A stretch of 64,000 nt of DNA, from positions 87,952,501 through 88,016,500 of the forward strand of contig CM074858.1 of NCBI GenBank assembly GCA_037501455.1. The letters run 5' to 3'. Numbering within the stretch: the first letter of the stretch is position 1; each line of letters opens with the position of its first letter. Made by a program: the position numbers and the translations under genes. This DNA is from Lantana camara (Eukaryota; Streptophyta; Magnoliopsida; Lamiales; Verbenaceae). The notes beneath the pieces were generated by a model that saw only the letters and a list, made by a program, of their open reading frames with translations, was not told the DNA's origin and did not search any database. Below, one piece after another: positions 46,668-57,360 of the stretch.

Positions 46668-49180
46668 AAACTTTCAACCGAGTTTAGTTTTACCCATCAC
46701 TTCTCGAGTTTATTCCACGATAATTAAGTGTAGATTTTCTTTTGCCTGTGTTTTTTGTCCTCACTGATTAGTACTAAGGTCTCAGATAACTCTTTTATGT
46801 GGTGAAGAGTGACTTTTCTAAGATTCATAACATTTTGATAGCTCCATTAGATACATGCTTTCCAAAGATTCCAAAGTGTCAAGATCAAGACAACCCACCC
46901 AGGATATTCTAGGAACATATTACTCAAAATTTTACTATTAAAGCTCTCTTTGAGACTGTCTGATACTCGCAAGCCATGAAGATTTTGTCAAGTCTGTGTA
47001 TCAATAATCTTGTCCCACACCCAGAGTGTGAATGAAAAAGTTCTCAGCACGTGGTCCACATATTCATATCCTGTACAACAGTGCATACATACATCATTTT
47101 TTCCAAATTTTCTATCATACTCCAATACATTCGTGAGAAAGCTATCATATTGGCAAAGCTATAGGAAAATCAAGAACTTCTGGGGGCAAGTTAATTTCCA
47201 AGTTCATTTTCAGTTTTTCTCGCATGTTTCATCTGACACCATAAGCATAGTATAGTCATTTTATAGGAGAATTTATCTTTAGTTGACCCAGTCCAGACCT
47301 TTTATCTCCATTATCATGTAGCGCGATTAGGACACTAAGTATCTCATTTACCACCTCCTTGAGCAGTTCTATTTTCAGCTTATCCAAATTTTAGTTTTTA
47401 TCTGTGTCAATGAGATTACATACAGTAAAATCTTTATCCTCCCCATGAATGTTATCTCCAAAGATGTCCGCTAGTTTATCTTGTAATAACCATCTATCAT
47501 TCCATAAAGATGTTCATTCATCGTCCCCGATCCTCCATTTACAAAATGGTTCCAACATTCAAGTGCTTCTAACTATCCCTTTCATGCTCAAGAAACTATA
47601 AGTTGGGGCTTATATTCAAGAATGTCATTCCCTTTTAAATATTTTTCTTATGTATCTAGTTTCACACCATCATCTCCTTGTTGAGCTTTTTCCATCCCAT
47701 TTAGCGAGCATCGCTATATTTCTTTTTGGGCTTCTCTAAGACCCAATTTGTCTTCTCATTTCTTTCTAGCATTTTCCATCCTATTTAGCGAGCATTTTCC
47801 ATTGTCGTACTCTCGCTTCTCGCTTCCTATGAATGCACTTCGTCCTATCCACGGTAGCTTTAGCTCCCAATATTATCTCTTTTGTGGAAAGCAAGTGTGT
47901 GAGGGCCTCTCTAACATACTGTAATAAGCTTTCAGTATCCGAATGAAATGACCTCTTCAATAATATACGTAAGTTGTTCTGTGCAGAGTACAAACAAATA
48001 AGGCAAGAATGATTGCCTTATCTAATGTTACACATCCACACAACCTTTTTCGGTTCACCATTCTATAAAACCTCTAGTTGTATCCCCTTCACTCTGCTCA
48101 TACTAATATTTATGATTTTTATCGAGAATTTTAAGAAAGTTAGAGTTCTCTTTAGAAAATTTCACAGAACTTTTTCGTACGCCTTTTCAAGATTCAATTT
48201 AAGCACCATACCCCTATTTTTGTCTTTGGAGTGATGTAGCGTTCGTAACACTTCTTGAAGCATCAAGATATTGTAATGGGTGTCTTTGACGGGAATTAAG
48301 CTATTCTGGCTTGGACTCACAATTTATTTGATATACAACTTAAATGAATTATAATCATCTTGGTGATCATTTTGAACAATACGTTAGTTTTTTTGGTTTG
48401 GGCTCATAATTTATTTTATATACGGCTTAAACAAAGTATAATCATCTTGGTGATCATTTAGAGCAATACGTTACATAATGCAATGGGTCGAATCTCTTTT
48501 GTTTTTCTGGAGAATTAACTTTCGAAATCAAACAAATTAAATAAACGTTTGATAAGCCTTTTTGGGAATTGATTTTCTCTCCATACGATCATTGATAAAT
48601 TTTACCGCTACGTCTCCTATTATATCCTAAAAGGTTTGAAAAAAGTAGGCTTGGATACCATCTGCTTCTAGCGCTTTGTACCGGTGCATGCTCTTCACTA
48701 CCCTCAAGATTTCTTCATTTGAGGTCGTTCTTGCCAAGTTATTTTTTCACTGCCACCTTAGGGTTCGTTGGTGCAAGCTAATACCAAGACTCATCACCTT
48801 TTCGATAGTATCTCCACTGAATAGTACATAGTACTTCAAGTGTGTTGCTTTAGTTGATCATTATTTGTTACCCATTCATCGTCTATTATGAGAGCATTTA
48901 TCTGGTTCCTCTTTCTTCTCGTCACGGTTGAGAGATGAAAGGAACGTTTATGTTTATCCCTGAATTGGAGCCAATTAATTCATGACTCTTAAATCTAAAT
49001 AATCTCTTCTTGTTGTAGTAGTTTGTTATATTCTGTCATCAATTTTTTCTTCAAATTTTTCGAATATTTACATTGCTTGTCTCATATATAATGCTCTAAA
49101 AATTTTTTGTAAATTTTTTTTTTTGTTACTTTTTTCGCTTTTCGAGCACATTGAAGATTGTTCAATAACCATTGTTCTAG
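46668..49180 (-). pseudogene. Decayed L1-type LINE ORF2
   Basis: The minus strand carries colinear LINE landmarks with many stops. Near 49000-48900 there is LSTVTRRKRNQINAL-like sequence before the RT. At 48700-48570 lies MHRYKALEADGIQAYFFQ, and at 48300-48170 the RT block with THYNILMLQEVL and LNLEKAYE. Near 47550-47400 there is a DRWLLQDKLADIFG-like block, and near 47100-46980 the Cys-rich zf-RVT block. Order and spacing fit plant L1 ORF2. I do not see an intact YADD box. The endonuclease domain is missing; the 5' side abuts Helitron sequence. Old and non-functional. Confidence 0.75.
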
Positions 49181-50010
49181 AGCTGATCCCAAGTCAAAAT
49201 ATACTTCAAGTTTTGATTCTTCCAATAAGTCATGAATTGCTGCTTTAGATGATATTGATCTAAATTGATAATTTCTAGATAAGTCTCATTAAAATTAAAT
49301 TCAAAAGTTCTCCATATTGTTTCTTGAGCTAAACTTAATCTAGCATTTTCAAATTGTTTAATCTAATCTTCGGAATTTTGTTTACCATTGTACGTAATAT
49401 TAATTCTCACTTTGTCGTATCCTTTATAAATATATTTGTAAAGATATTCCACAATTGTTACTCTAAGAAAAATCTCAACGTTCATGTGAGAATTAAAACT
49501 TAATAACATATATGTATTACAAGGTACTATACATTGGTTAAAAAGTTGTGTATTGCGAACTTGGACCATCACTCTAATTCTTCTTCTTCTTCCACAGATG
49601 GGATATCCATCTTTACTTTGTATTGTGTCTTCGTAATATGAACATGAGTAATCATATTAACATTCTTCATCCATCATACAAAAGTTACTTAGGTTTTTTC
49701 ATCTACATGATTCATGAACCATGTATTTCATAACTGACTCATAAGTTGGGGATTCTTTTCTTAGTCAAAAAATTCGACACAGATAAATTGATCAAGTTGA
49801 TCGATTGTGTGTTGTAATTTTATATTTTGACCCCAAAATTATCAAAATATGAGCATGTGATAACCATTTCTTTTGAAACTCGATTGCATGAATATGTGCA
49901 AACACCTTTCTAAAAATCTCCTTATTGAATACTTGATATTTTAAATCCTGTAAATTTTCCTAAAAAACTCGTGATGTGTTTTAAATCATGAATAATAAAT
50001 GATACAATTA
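49181..50010 (-). pseudogene. Helitron Rep/helicase N-terminal remnant
   Basis: Minus-strand frames give blocks typical of the Helitron-like N domain: SHAHILII-like (the HUH nuclease region, about 49850), KDGYPICGRRRR (about 49600), then FNSHMNVEIFLRV and VEYLYKYIYKGYDKV (49363-49572), then FENARLSLAQETIWRTFEF (about 49330). Stops and shifts break the frame. The helicase part and both Helitron ends are absent, and the join with the LINE is somewhere around 49180-49350. Confidence 0.75.
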
Positions 50011-50439
50011 ACAACTGATCACTAAGTAAAACATAACAAAATTAATAAATACTTGCATTCTTTTTCATGTGAAAGAACTTCATACGCAGACGAAAAATTT
50101 GATAACCAAGAGAGCCAAATAAATAAAAAAAATTGTTTGGATTGTTCATTAATTTTGGTATGCGTGTGTATATACATTAAAATCAAGTACTTCTGTGTTT
50201 TAACTAATTATTCTTTATCTCTTTTTATTCTCTCTTTGCCATTTGATCTTAGATTCTATTTTTTATTTATATTTTTCTAATGAACATTATTTAAGATTTA
50301 TATTATATTTTTATTATTTACTTTATGTATGTAGTAGAAATAATTAAAAGAGTATTTTATATAAATAACTCAAGGAATGTTTAATTGAACATTATAAAAA
50401 TAATTTATAAAATTAGATTATATCTTATTTTTACATACT
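50011..50439. other. AT-rich flank of the large Tat element
   Basis: About 430 bp of AT-rich sequence, with chance frames only. It ends at CATAT (50440-50444), the left copy of the Tat target-site duplication, and would join 63401 if the element were absent. Confidence 0.65.
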
Positions 50440-50444
50440 CATAT

Positions 50445-51295
50445 TGATGGTGCTGGAAATCAGGTTTCCAAAAATGCAACAACACTTTAATATTTGTATG
50501 GAAAGGGAAAGACCATCACAGGCGTGAGGGCCTCAGGATCTGGGTTTCCTCTTAAGCGTGGGTTCTTCCAGCTAGGATAACACCAAGGATGCAAGTTGCA
50601 GGGATGATGCTATCGTGGAGAAAATGGTGAGAAGCTTGAGAAGATCAGTGGAAATGCCCAGAACAATATGTGTAATTTGTATGCAGATGATGACTTGGGG
50701 GAGAATGCATGGGTTCCCCCCTATTTATATGTTAGGGATGGGGGTAAATGGGTAAATTGACCATGTGGTCCCAAACCTGTGTTGCCCTAACACGTGGCAG
50801 CCTTTGAGGGGGGTGAGAATAACATTTCTGAAAAGGAGACGGCGTGTCAGGTGCATGGTGCGCAGTACCTTTGTGTCAGAGGTTGTTGACGAGGGTCGCA
50901 TGAGTGGAGGGTCCCGGATCCGTCTTATGAGGGTTCAGGCCCACCGCGGCGGTGGGGGGGGTGACCCGCGAGCGATTAGTGACGCTCGAAGAGTGCTCGG
51001 ATGGGTTCCTCAGGATTTATGAGCTTTGAGCGCCAAAACCCGAGTGACAGGAATATGGCCCTCGAGCAGATGATTCCTTGAGAAAGGTAACCACGAGGGC
51101 CGATACGGGAGGGCCGGGCCTGCCCGCTCGTCCTCGCCGTTTAATTGGTTGTCCGAGGCTCAGGGGCCCATATTAGTTGGCAAGTGAGTGGGTTGGGTTG
51201 GCCCGCGAGCCCATCAATGCGAGCGTATAGTCTTCAAAGCAATCGATGACGACACGTGGACGGCTCTGATGCAAGCGCGTTTCTGAGCCTCATCA
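50445..51295 (-). mobile_element. 3' LTR of the full-length Tat element
   Basis: An 851-bp LTR (plus-strand reading TGATGGTGCTGG to GCCTCATCA). It holds the undisturbed site where the 5' LTR has a TRIM (GATGCAAGTTGCAGG near 50588). The TATA box reads TATTTATA at 50722-50729 on the plus strand. The frame at 50765-51022 is chance and is repeated in the other LTR. Confidence 0.93.
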
Positions 51296-51311
51296 TTTTG
51301 CCCCCCAAATT
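51296..51311 (-). other. Polypurine tract of the Tat element
   Basis: The minus strand reads AATTTGGGGGGCAAAA directly before the 3' LTR. The G6 core is identical in the Tat derivative at 43159-43174, in opposite orientation. Confidence 0.88.
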
Positions 51312-51597
51312 CTGTAGTATCGCTCGAGCGTACTGTAGAATTTAAAAAGAACGGAGCTTTGAATTTTTGAATATCCGAGGGTCAAGCCCATTGCTAGAGA
51401 TGTGACCGCTTGCCTTCTGTAACGGACACAGTCTGACACAGCATTAATTGAAGTCATGTCCGCATTTAATGCTGAGTGGGAACGTGGGCGCGTGCACTCC
51501 GGGAGACGTGAGGCGGTTACCAAAAGTGGGGGGATTTCCTAGGCGGGAAATGATTGCCATTTGAAATCCCAAACCCTAATCAGTGTAAGTCATCCCC

Positions 51598-51605
51598 TAT
51601 AAATA
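51598..51605 (+). promoter_or_regulatory. TATA box of antisense gene, copy 2
   Basis: TATAAATA within CCCCTATAAATAGGG, 293 bp upstream of the ATG at 51898. The motif, sequence context and distance are shared with copy 1 (42848-42855) although the two elements' LTRs have diverged. Confidence 0.75.
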
Positions 51606-51897
51606 GGGATTTACAGCACTCTAGGATCTCTTTCACGCATTCCGTCTTCTCCAAGCACATACGCAGCAAGAAATCCCTGCAACTCTTAGTGATTCCAGCG
51701 AGTCTCCGTTCTTCAGACTTTTAGGTAAAATTCCCTAACATTGTTCTTATCTTCTTCGTGCTAACACTAGGTTTAGGTTGAGTGAGTGAAAACCTTGAGT
51801 GAAGAGCCAGTTCCTGCCATTGAATTTGTTTCAGAAATTTCTTTCCCTCCTTGAGTTCTCTGCTAGGAATCCCATCTTCAAAAGTCGAAAAGCGAAC

Positions 51898-54772
51898 ATG
51901 GCCGGAAACCCAGCTGACGATTACGTAAGGGAGATTGAGGAGATGTCAGTGGGGAGCTCTTCTCCTCACGACGATGTTCCCACAGCTGTTCCCCTGGTTA
52001 GGGCGTCCCCAGAGGAGGGGATTCCCATGGCGATCTCGGTGGCCCAGGCTCCGGCTGATGCCGGGGAAGAAGAAGTGGACGCCTCCGTTCAAGGGATGAA
52101 CGAGCGTGCTCCTGGAGGGGTGAACGACCTCTTTGAAGAGATGCATAACGTGATGGAAATGCAAAGGCAGGGGGAGAGAGTATTCCCAGTGTTGAATAGC
52201 GCTGTGAGACCCCAAGATCACAGGATCACAGTGGCTATGATGGCCCCCGAGGGCGAAGCAGGGCCATCCGGGCGTCAATTCGAGGTTGAGCCCTCTAGAA
52301 GGCGCCATAGGAGAGGCAAGGAGCCTGCCACTCGAGTGAGGCAAGATAACCGCCATCAAACTGACAGATCTCCGGATGAGATTGAGAGTATTCTGACGCT
52401 CGACGATTTGGAGGATTTGAGGGCGAAGGCTTACTGGGACGAAGCAGTATTTCCCATGCGACTTCCTGAGGAGGGGGAGAGGGCAAATCAACCACCACCG
52501 GGAATGATGACGGTCTATTGGGATGCGGTCTTGGCTGGGGGCTTAAGGTTCCCTATCGCTCACTCCGCCGCTACCATTTACCACCATCTAGCGCTTTGCC
52601 CTTCACAAATTCTGCCCAACGGCATAGCCCTAATCAACACCTTCATAATAGCGATGAGAGCTCTAGGCCATGCACCCTCGATTATCAACTTTGACAGTTT
52701 GATACAAGTCGCCCGCTCACCACGCTCGTCGCCTACGGACGGGTTTTATTACGCCCAGGCCAAATCAGGCTTTAAAATGATAGACTCCCCGTCCTCTTCC
52801 TACGGCGAACATTGGAAGGAGAAGTATTTCTTCGTGGGGGCCCCTGGGGGGATCTTTGGGGTTCACCGTCAGTGGATGATTCATGGCGAGCGTCCTCTGG
52901 TTAGGGAAAGAACAAGGAATAAAGCTTTTGAGGATTGGGCACAGGGGTTAGCCTTCGTGATGAGGAGTGAGAAAAAATGGATTAAGGCTGAAACCCGGGT
53001 GAAGAACGAGGGAATACTGTTTCGTTATGGCCTGTCCTGCCCTCCAGACATGATTCTCAACCCTCCAGCCGACATCATGGCCCTCGATGGTTAGATCCTA
53101 GGAACTAACTGCTCTGACTCCTAGAATAACCTTCTAACTTGGTGTGATTGCTGTGTTTTTTGTCTCCGCGATTCAATCAACCAATTTCTGACGCTCGTTT
53201 CTTCTTATTGGCAGGTGTCCAAATACTATCCCAAGGCATGAATGCTGAAGCCCTTTCCCGCATGTTGGGTGCCCAAGGACCCACTGCTGACCCTCAACAC
53301 CCGCAACCGCAGCAAAACCGCCCTCCCAATGCTCCGAGAGGGAGGGTAAACCGTCGAGGAACTGGCCGAGGGCAGAACAATGCCCGAGGGGGAGCAGGGA
53401 GTGAGGCTCCCCCCAGAGGCCCTATTGAGGATCTGACAGTAGAGGGTACCCACGAGGCTACTCCTCCGCCGGCGGCCCCCGTAGGCCCAATTTCATTGAG
53501 TTCGAGCGGGTCACGGAACCGCTCGGGCGAGCACATCCGCATACATAAAACCCTTCGGGCCGACCGCCAAGGGAAGAGAAAGAGGCTTCCAGATTCAATT
53601 CCTATTTCTGGTAAGGGGAAAGAGGTGGTCATAGGGCACAAGGGCGAGGGCAGCGACACTTCTTCGTCAGAGGACGAAGATTTCTGGAAGATAGGCTGTA
53701 AAGGCGACTCCCGCTACAAGCGCCAACGGACTGAGGGTCCGGTGCTTCTGAAAAAGAGCGCCTACTCCGTGAACCTCGTTTCTGACATCGTCGGGAAACT
53801 CCAGTTTTCCGGCGATCATGACAAGCTGAACGAGCATGACGCCGCTCGTGTTGCTGACGATGCCTGTCATGCCCTTCTGACGGTAAGTCCTTAGTATCCT
53901 CTGAAGGTTTTCAACTTCCATTGTTCCCATTCGAACGCTAATCTTTGTGTTTGACTTTCCAGGAGGTAATCCCTAGGTTAAAGAATCTGCAGGGGCGAGC
54001 GCAGGCCTACTCCGAGCATAAGGCCAAGTACAAGAAACTGTTGCGCATTTCTGACCCCGTCCAGTTGCAAGAGGATTACAACAACCTCCACGCCCAACTG
54101 TCCATGGCCAACCGTGATAAGGATCAGCTGAGGGAGAACCTGCAGAAGGCGGACGAGGCCTATCTTATGCTTGACGAGCGTCACAAGGAGGTGAAGGTGG
54201 AGCATGACCAGTTGAGGCAACAGAATAGGGAGCTGGGTGAGCAGTTTGCGGAAAGCACTCGCCGAAATGAGGAAACAAACAAGGCCCTTGCTGACTTGTA
54301 GGGCAAGGTACAGGGTTTGGAGGCGAGGGTATCCTGGGAGGCAGTGAAGAAGTTCTTGCGCTCAAAAGCTTTCATGTTCGCAGCCAACATCCATTGTTTC
54401 GACAATGCGAGGCGTTTCTTCCATAAGGCCATCGGGCAAATGGTGAAGCTGGGCTTGGCACCCGAAAGCGCTCGGACTGACGCGCGCTTACGCATGGATC
54501 TGGACGAAAACTGTGAGCCCATGGTCCAAGATGGGGATCCCACCGAGAGCCTGGCGGAGCCGGAGTACGAGGAGCTGGTGCAAACGCTCCAACGACAGTT
54601 TATTGCTGCCAACAGGGTAGATCCCGAGCCTATCCAGATAGAAGATGAAGGCACCCTCATGGACACCGTGGATGTCGAGGAACTTGGTGAGGCTCACACT
54701 TCCGACGCCAACGTGTTGGCCCCTGTTCCCCTCGCGACTGCTCCTCCTGAGCCTAACGCTCCAGCCCAGTGA
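51898..54772 (+). pseudogene. Antisense Tat gene, copy 2 (three exons, one nonsense)
   Basis: A gene on the strand opposite to its host element. Exons 51898-53089, 53215-53882 and 53963-54772 give 890 codons. Introns (125 and 80 bp) are GT-AG, and joining keeps frame at LDG-VQIL and LLT-EVIP. One TAG at 54299-54301 replaces the CAG of copy 1. ATG 51898 is chosen because copy 1 starts at the same place; the frame also opens at 51799. Order: acidic N-terminus; basic RRRHRRGKEP; a central domain with PPGMMTVYWDAVLAGGLRFP; a Gly/Arg-rich part; KRKRLPD, a likely nuclear signal; a long coiled coil in exon 3. It resembles extra ORFs described in Tat elements and the Transposase_28-like family. Biochemical role unknown. 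Confidence 0.8.
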
Positions 54773-55815
54773 AGCTCCCGTGGCTACTAATCTCTTGCCC
54801 TTGTCAGTTTGAATTCTTCTTTCCATTTATGAACAATTTTATATCTGTACTTAATCCTTCAGTTATTTCCTGAATACTTTGGATCCTTTATGCCGCTTTC
54901 CGATATATTTGAACTCCTTTTTAAATGCTTGAATGTCTGAATGTTTTCTCCTTTACTTTTAAATGATGAATGATGTTATTCCATTGCGCTCGTCGTTCTT
55001 CCCTGTATGAACTTGTCTTTTTGTATGAACGCTTGCGATGAGTGTGTTTGTGCTCGAGGGCGTTTTCTTTAAGAGTACCCCGGCATCCGCCATAACGCAC
55101 CATCAGTTTAAAGTTTGGCGACGTCTAGAGATTTGAGGGGCGTAGGTACGAACGCGAGGGTGTTTCCCCCGGGGCTTCCCTGGCCGTATCCGTAATGAGG
55201 CTCGAATTTGAACTTAGGAAACCTCTGGGGATTTGCCTAAGTATTGGCCCAATAATGTGCACCCTCGTCTTGAACGCTACGTTATGTTGTATATACTTTA
55301 GGAATCAACAGTAGGATTTGCCAAGTATGGGATCAAAGCGAGCGTAACCGTGGGGTTAGCGTTACTTTGAGGGACCCATGAAAGGATTGTTATGGGATCC
55401 ACTATTCTACGAATGTGCCCTTACCCAAGCAGTCGAGGGTCACCGGGGTTTTTATGAGCGCGAGCCGGAGTGGAGTGCACTCAGCTGGCGTAAATTTAGC
55501 ATTTTGCCCCCCCGCCGTCTGACACGCTCGTTCTTAGGATTTTACACACTTAGGAATTGTCAAACACTCAAATATCGTTGCTTCAAAACGATTGGAGTAT
55601 TACTTAGGCCGTTCGACGTGGAGGATGCTCGACACGGAGTAGGCCTTTTGTTTGCTTAAATCTTTAACAAATAAGGAAAGAACAAATAAATGACATAGTC
55701 AAAAACTAAAAATGTTTACTGTTATATTCGCAATTTACAAAACGAGTACCATATTCTTTCTGTCAAAAGAAAGTACCCCATGCCGTCAACTGGCAATTAC
55801 AAAAAGAACCGATGT
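54773..55815. other. Spacer between convergent antisense gene and pol
   Basis: About 1 kb separating the 3' end of the plus-strand gene from the 3' end of minus-strand pol. No conserved frame is seen; short frames such as 55378-55659 are chance. Both transcripts must end or overlap here, so it may hold poly-A signals or make double-stranded RNA. Confidence 0.6.
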
Positions 55816-57360
55816 TTACACGTAGAACCTTCTAAGGTTACATGCATTCCATGGCCTAGGGAGACGCTCGCCTTGCAAAGTCTCTAACAAGTAGGTGTTA
55901 TTTGCTCGTACCTGAATGACTTTGAAGGGGCCCTCCCAATTGGGGTCCAACTTACCCACGTGTTTGGAGACTTCAACTTTTTTGAGGACCAAGTCCCCTA
56001 GCTGGAAAGTCCTTTCCTTAACACGTTTGTTGTATTGGCGAGCAACGGTTGCTTTGTATTTGTGAATACGTGCCCAAGCAGCGTTCCTCTTCTCATCCAG
56101 CAAATCTAACTCGAGCGCCCGATTGGCATCGTTGGCGGCAGGCTTGAAATAGGCAAGGCGTGCGGATTCTTGAGTAATTTCCACAGGTATCATGGCCTCG
56201 GCGCCATAAACGAGGGAGTAAGGGGTTTCTCCTGTTGCCGCTTGTGGAGTAGTACGGTACGCCCACAGGGCTCCTTGGAGTTCTTCTGCCCACTCTCCCT
56301 TCTTACTCTCGAGCATCGTCTTCAGATGCTGGAGTATGGTTCGATTGGTCACCTCCGCCTGACCGTTGGCTTGTGGGTGGCCTACGGAGGTGAATCGTTT
56401 TTCAATCCCTAGCTCATAGCACCAATCCCGCGTGTCGATAGCGATGAACTGGGAGCCGTTGTCTGAGATGAGCACCCTCGGGATACCATACCTACAGATG
56501 ATGTTTTTCCAGATGAAATCTCTCACAACCTTGAACGTTATCTTGGCGACCGCTTCGGCTTCCGCCCATTTAGTGAAGTAATCCACAGCGAGTATTACGA
56601 ATTTCTTTTGTCCGGCCGCCATTGGGAGGGGTCCCACAATATCGATGCCCCACTGATCAAAAGGCCATGAAACATCGATGGGAATCATTTGAGCCGCTGG
56701 CAACTGGGGGGTGTTAGAATGAAACTGGCACTTAGGGCATTTCTTGGAGTAGCTAATGGCATCCTGTAGCACCGAGGGCCAGTAAAACCCACTCCTTAAG
56801 ACTTTCTTTGCCAAGATCCGACCGGCCGAGTGGTTCCCGCAACTTCCATTGTGCACGTGTTCTAGAACTTCCTTGGCCTGCGAGGGTCTCAAGCATCTCA
56901 ACGGTGGGCCTTGGAAGGATCGCTTGAATAGTCGACCCTCGTCATCCAATGAGAAGCGAGGGGCTTTACTTCTGACTTTCCGAGCCTCAACTTTGTCGCT
57001 TGGGCTGGTTCCATCTTGGAGAAATCTGATGATCTCATCGAGCCAACAAGGTTCGGAAGGATCAATCATATGCACCTGCTTCAAAGGTTCCCCTCTACTT
57101 ATCAACGGTTCCTCTGTCCTAAGAAATGTAATAGCACGCTCGCTAAAACCATCCAGGGCGGATGCGAACTTTGACAGAGCGTCGGCCCGTTCGTTTTCTG
57201 CCCTCGGGATTTGCAAAAGGTGGAATTCCCTAAACTTAGCTATCACCTCCTTAGCGCTCGCCAGATACTGCACCATGGTGGCTTCTCGAGCCTCATAAGA
57301 ACCATCAATCTGACTCGCGATCAACTGCGAATCAACATATGCAGTGACCCGAGTGGCGCC
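55816..57360 (-). pseudogene. Tat integrase (and end of second RNase H)
   Basis: Integrase joins element DNA to the chromosome. Starting in the tail of the second RNase H (TAYVDSQLIASQ), the frame runs to the stop at 55816-55818. Visible parts: HHCC finger from HNGSCGNHSAGR to KKCPKCQ; catalytic core with WGIDIVGPLP (first Asp), LISDNGSQF (second Asp) and GQAEVTNRTI (Glu); then a GPFKVIQV-type C-terminal region. It is in a different frame from the upstream pol part because of a one-base shift near 57350-57360. By itself the integrase looks undamaged. No chromodomain, as expected for Tat. Confidence 0.9.

Noticed and set aside
45777..46687. Repeated frames on both strands in the tandem TRIM, which look like a repeat protein
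   Set aside because: The repeat is explained by three identical LTRs; no TRIM encodes protein.
50765..51022. 85-codon frame repeated at 62895-63122
   Set aside because: Duplicate only because both are the same LTR segment; no domain and no conservation in the other Tat subfamily.
51799..54772. Host gene captured by a retrotransposon
   Set aside because: The same gene, with the same introns and position, is in a second diverged Tat element, so it is a standard component of the family and not a one-off capture.
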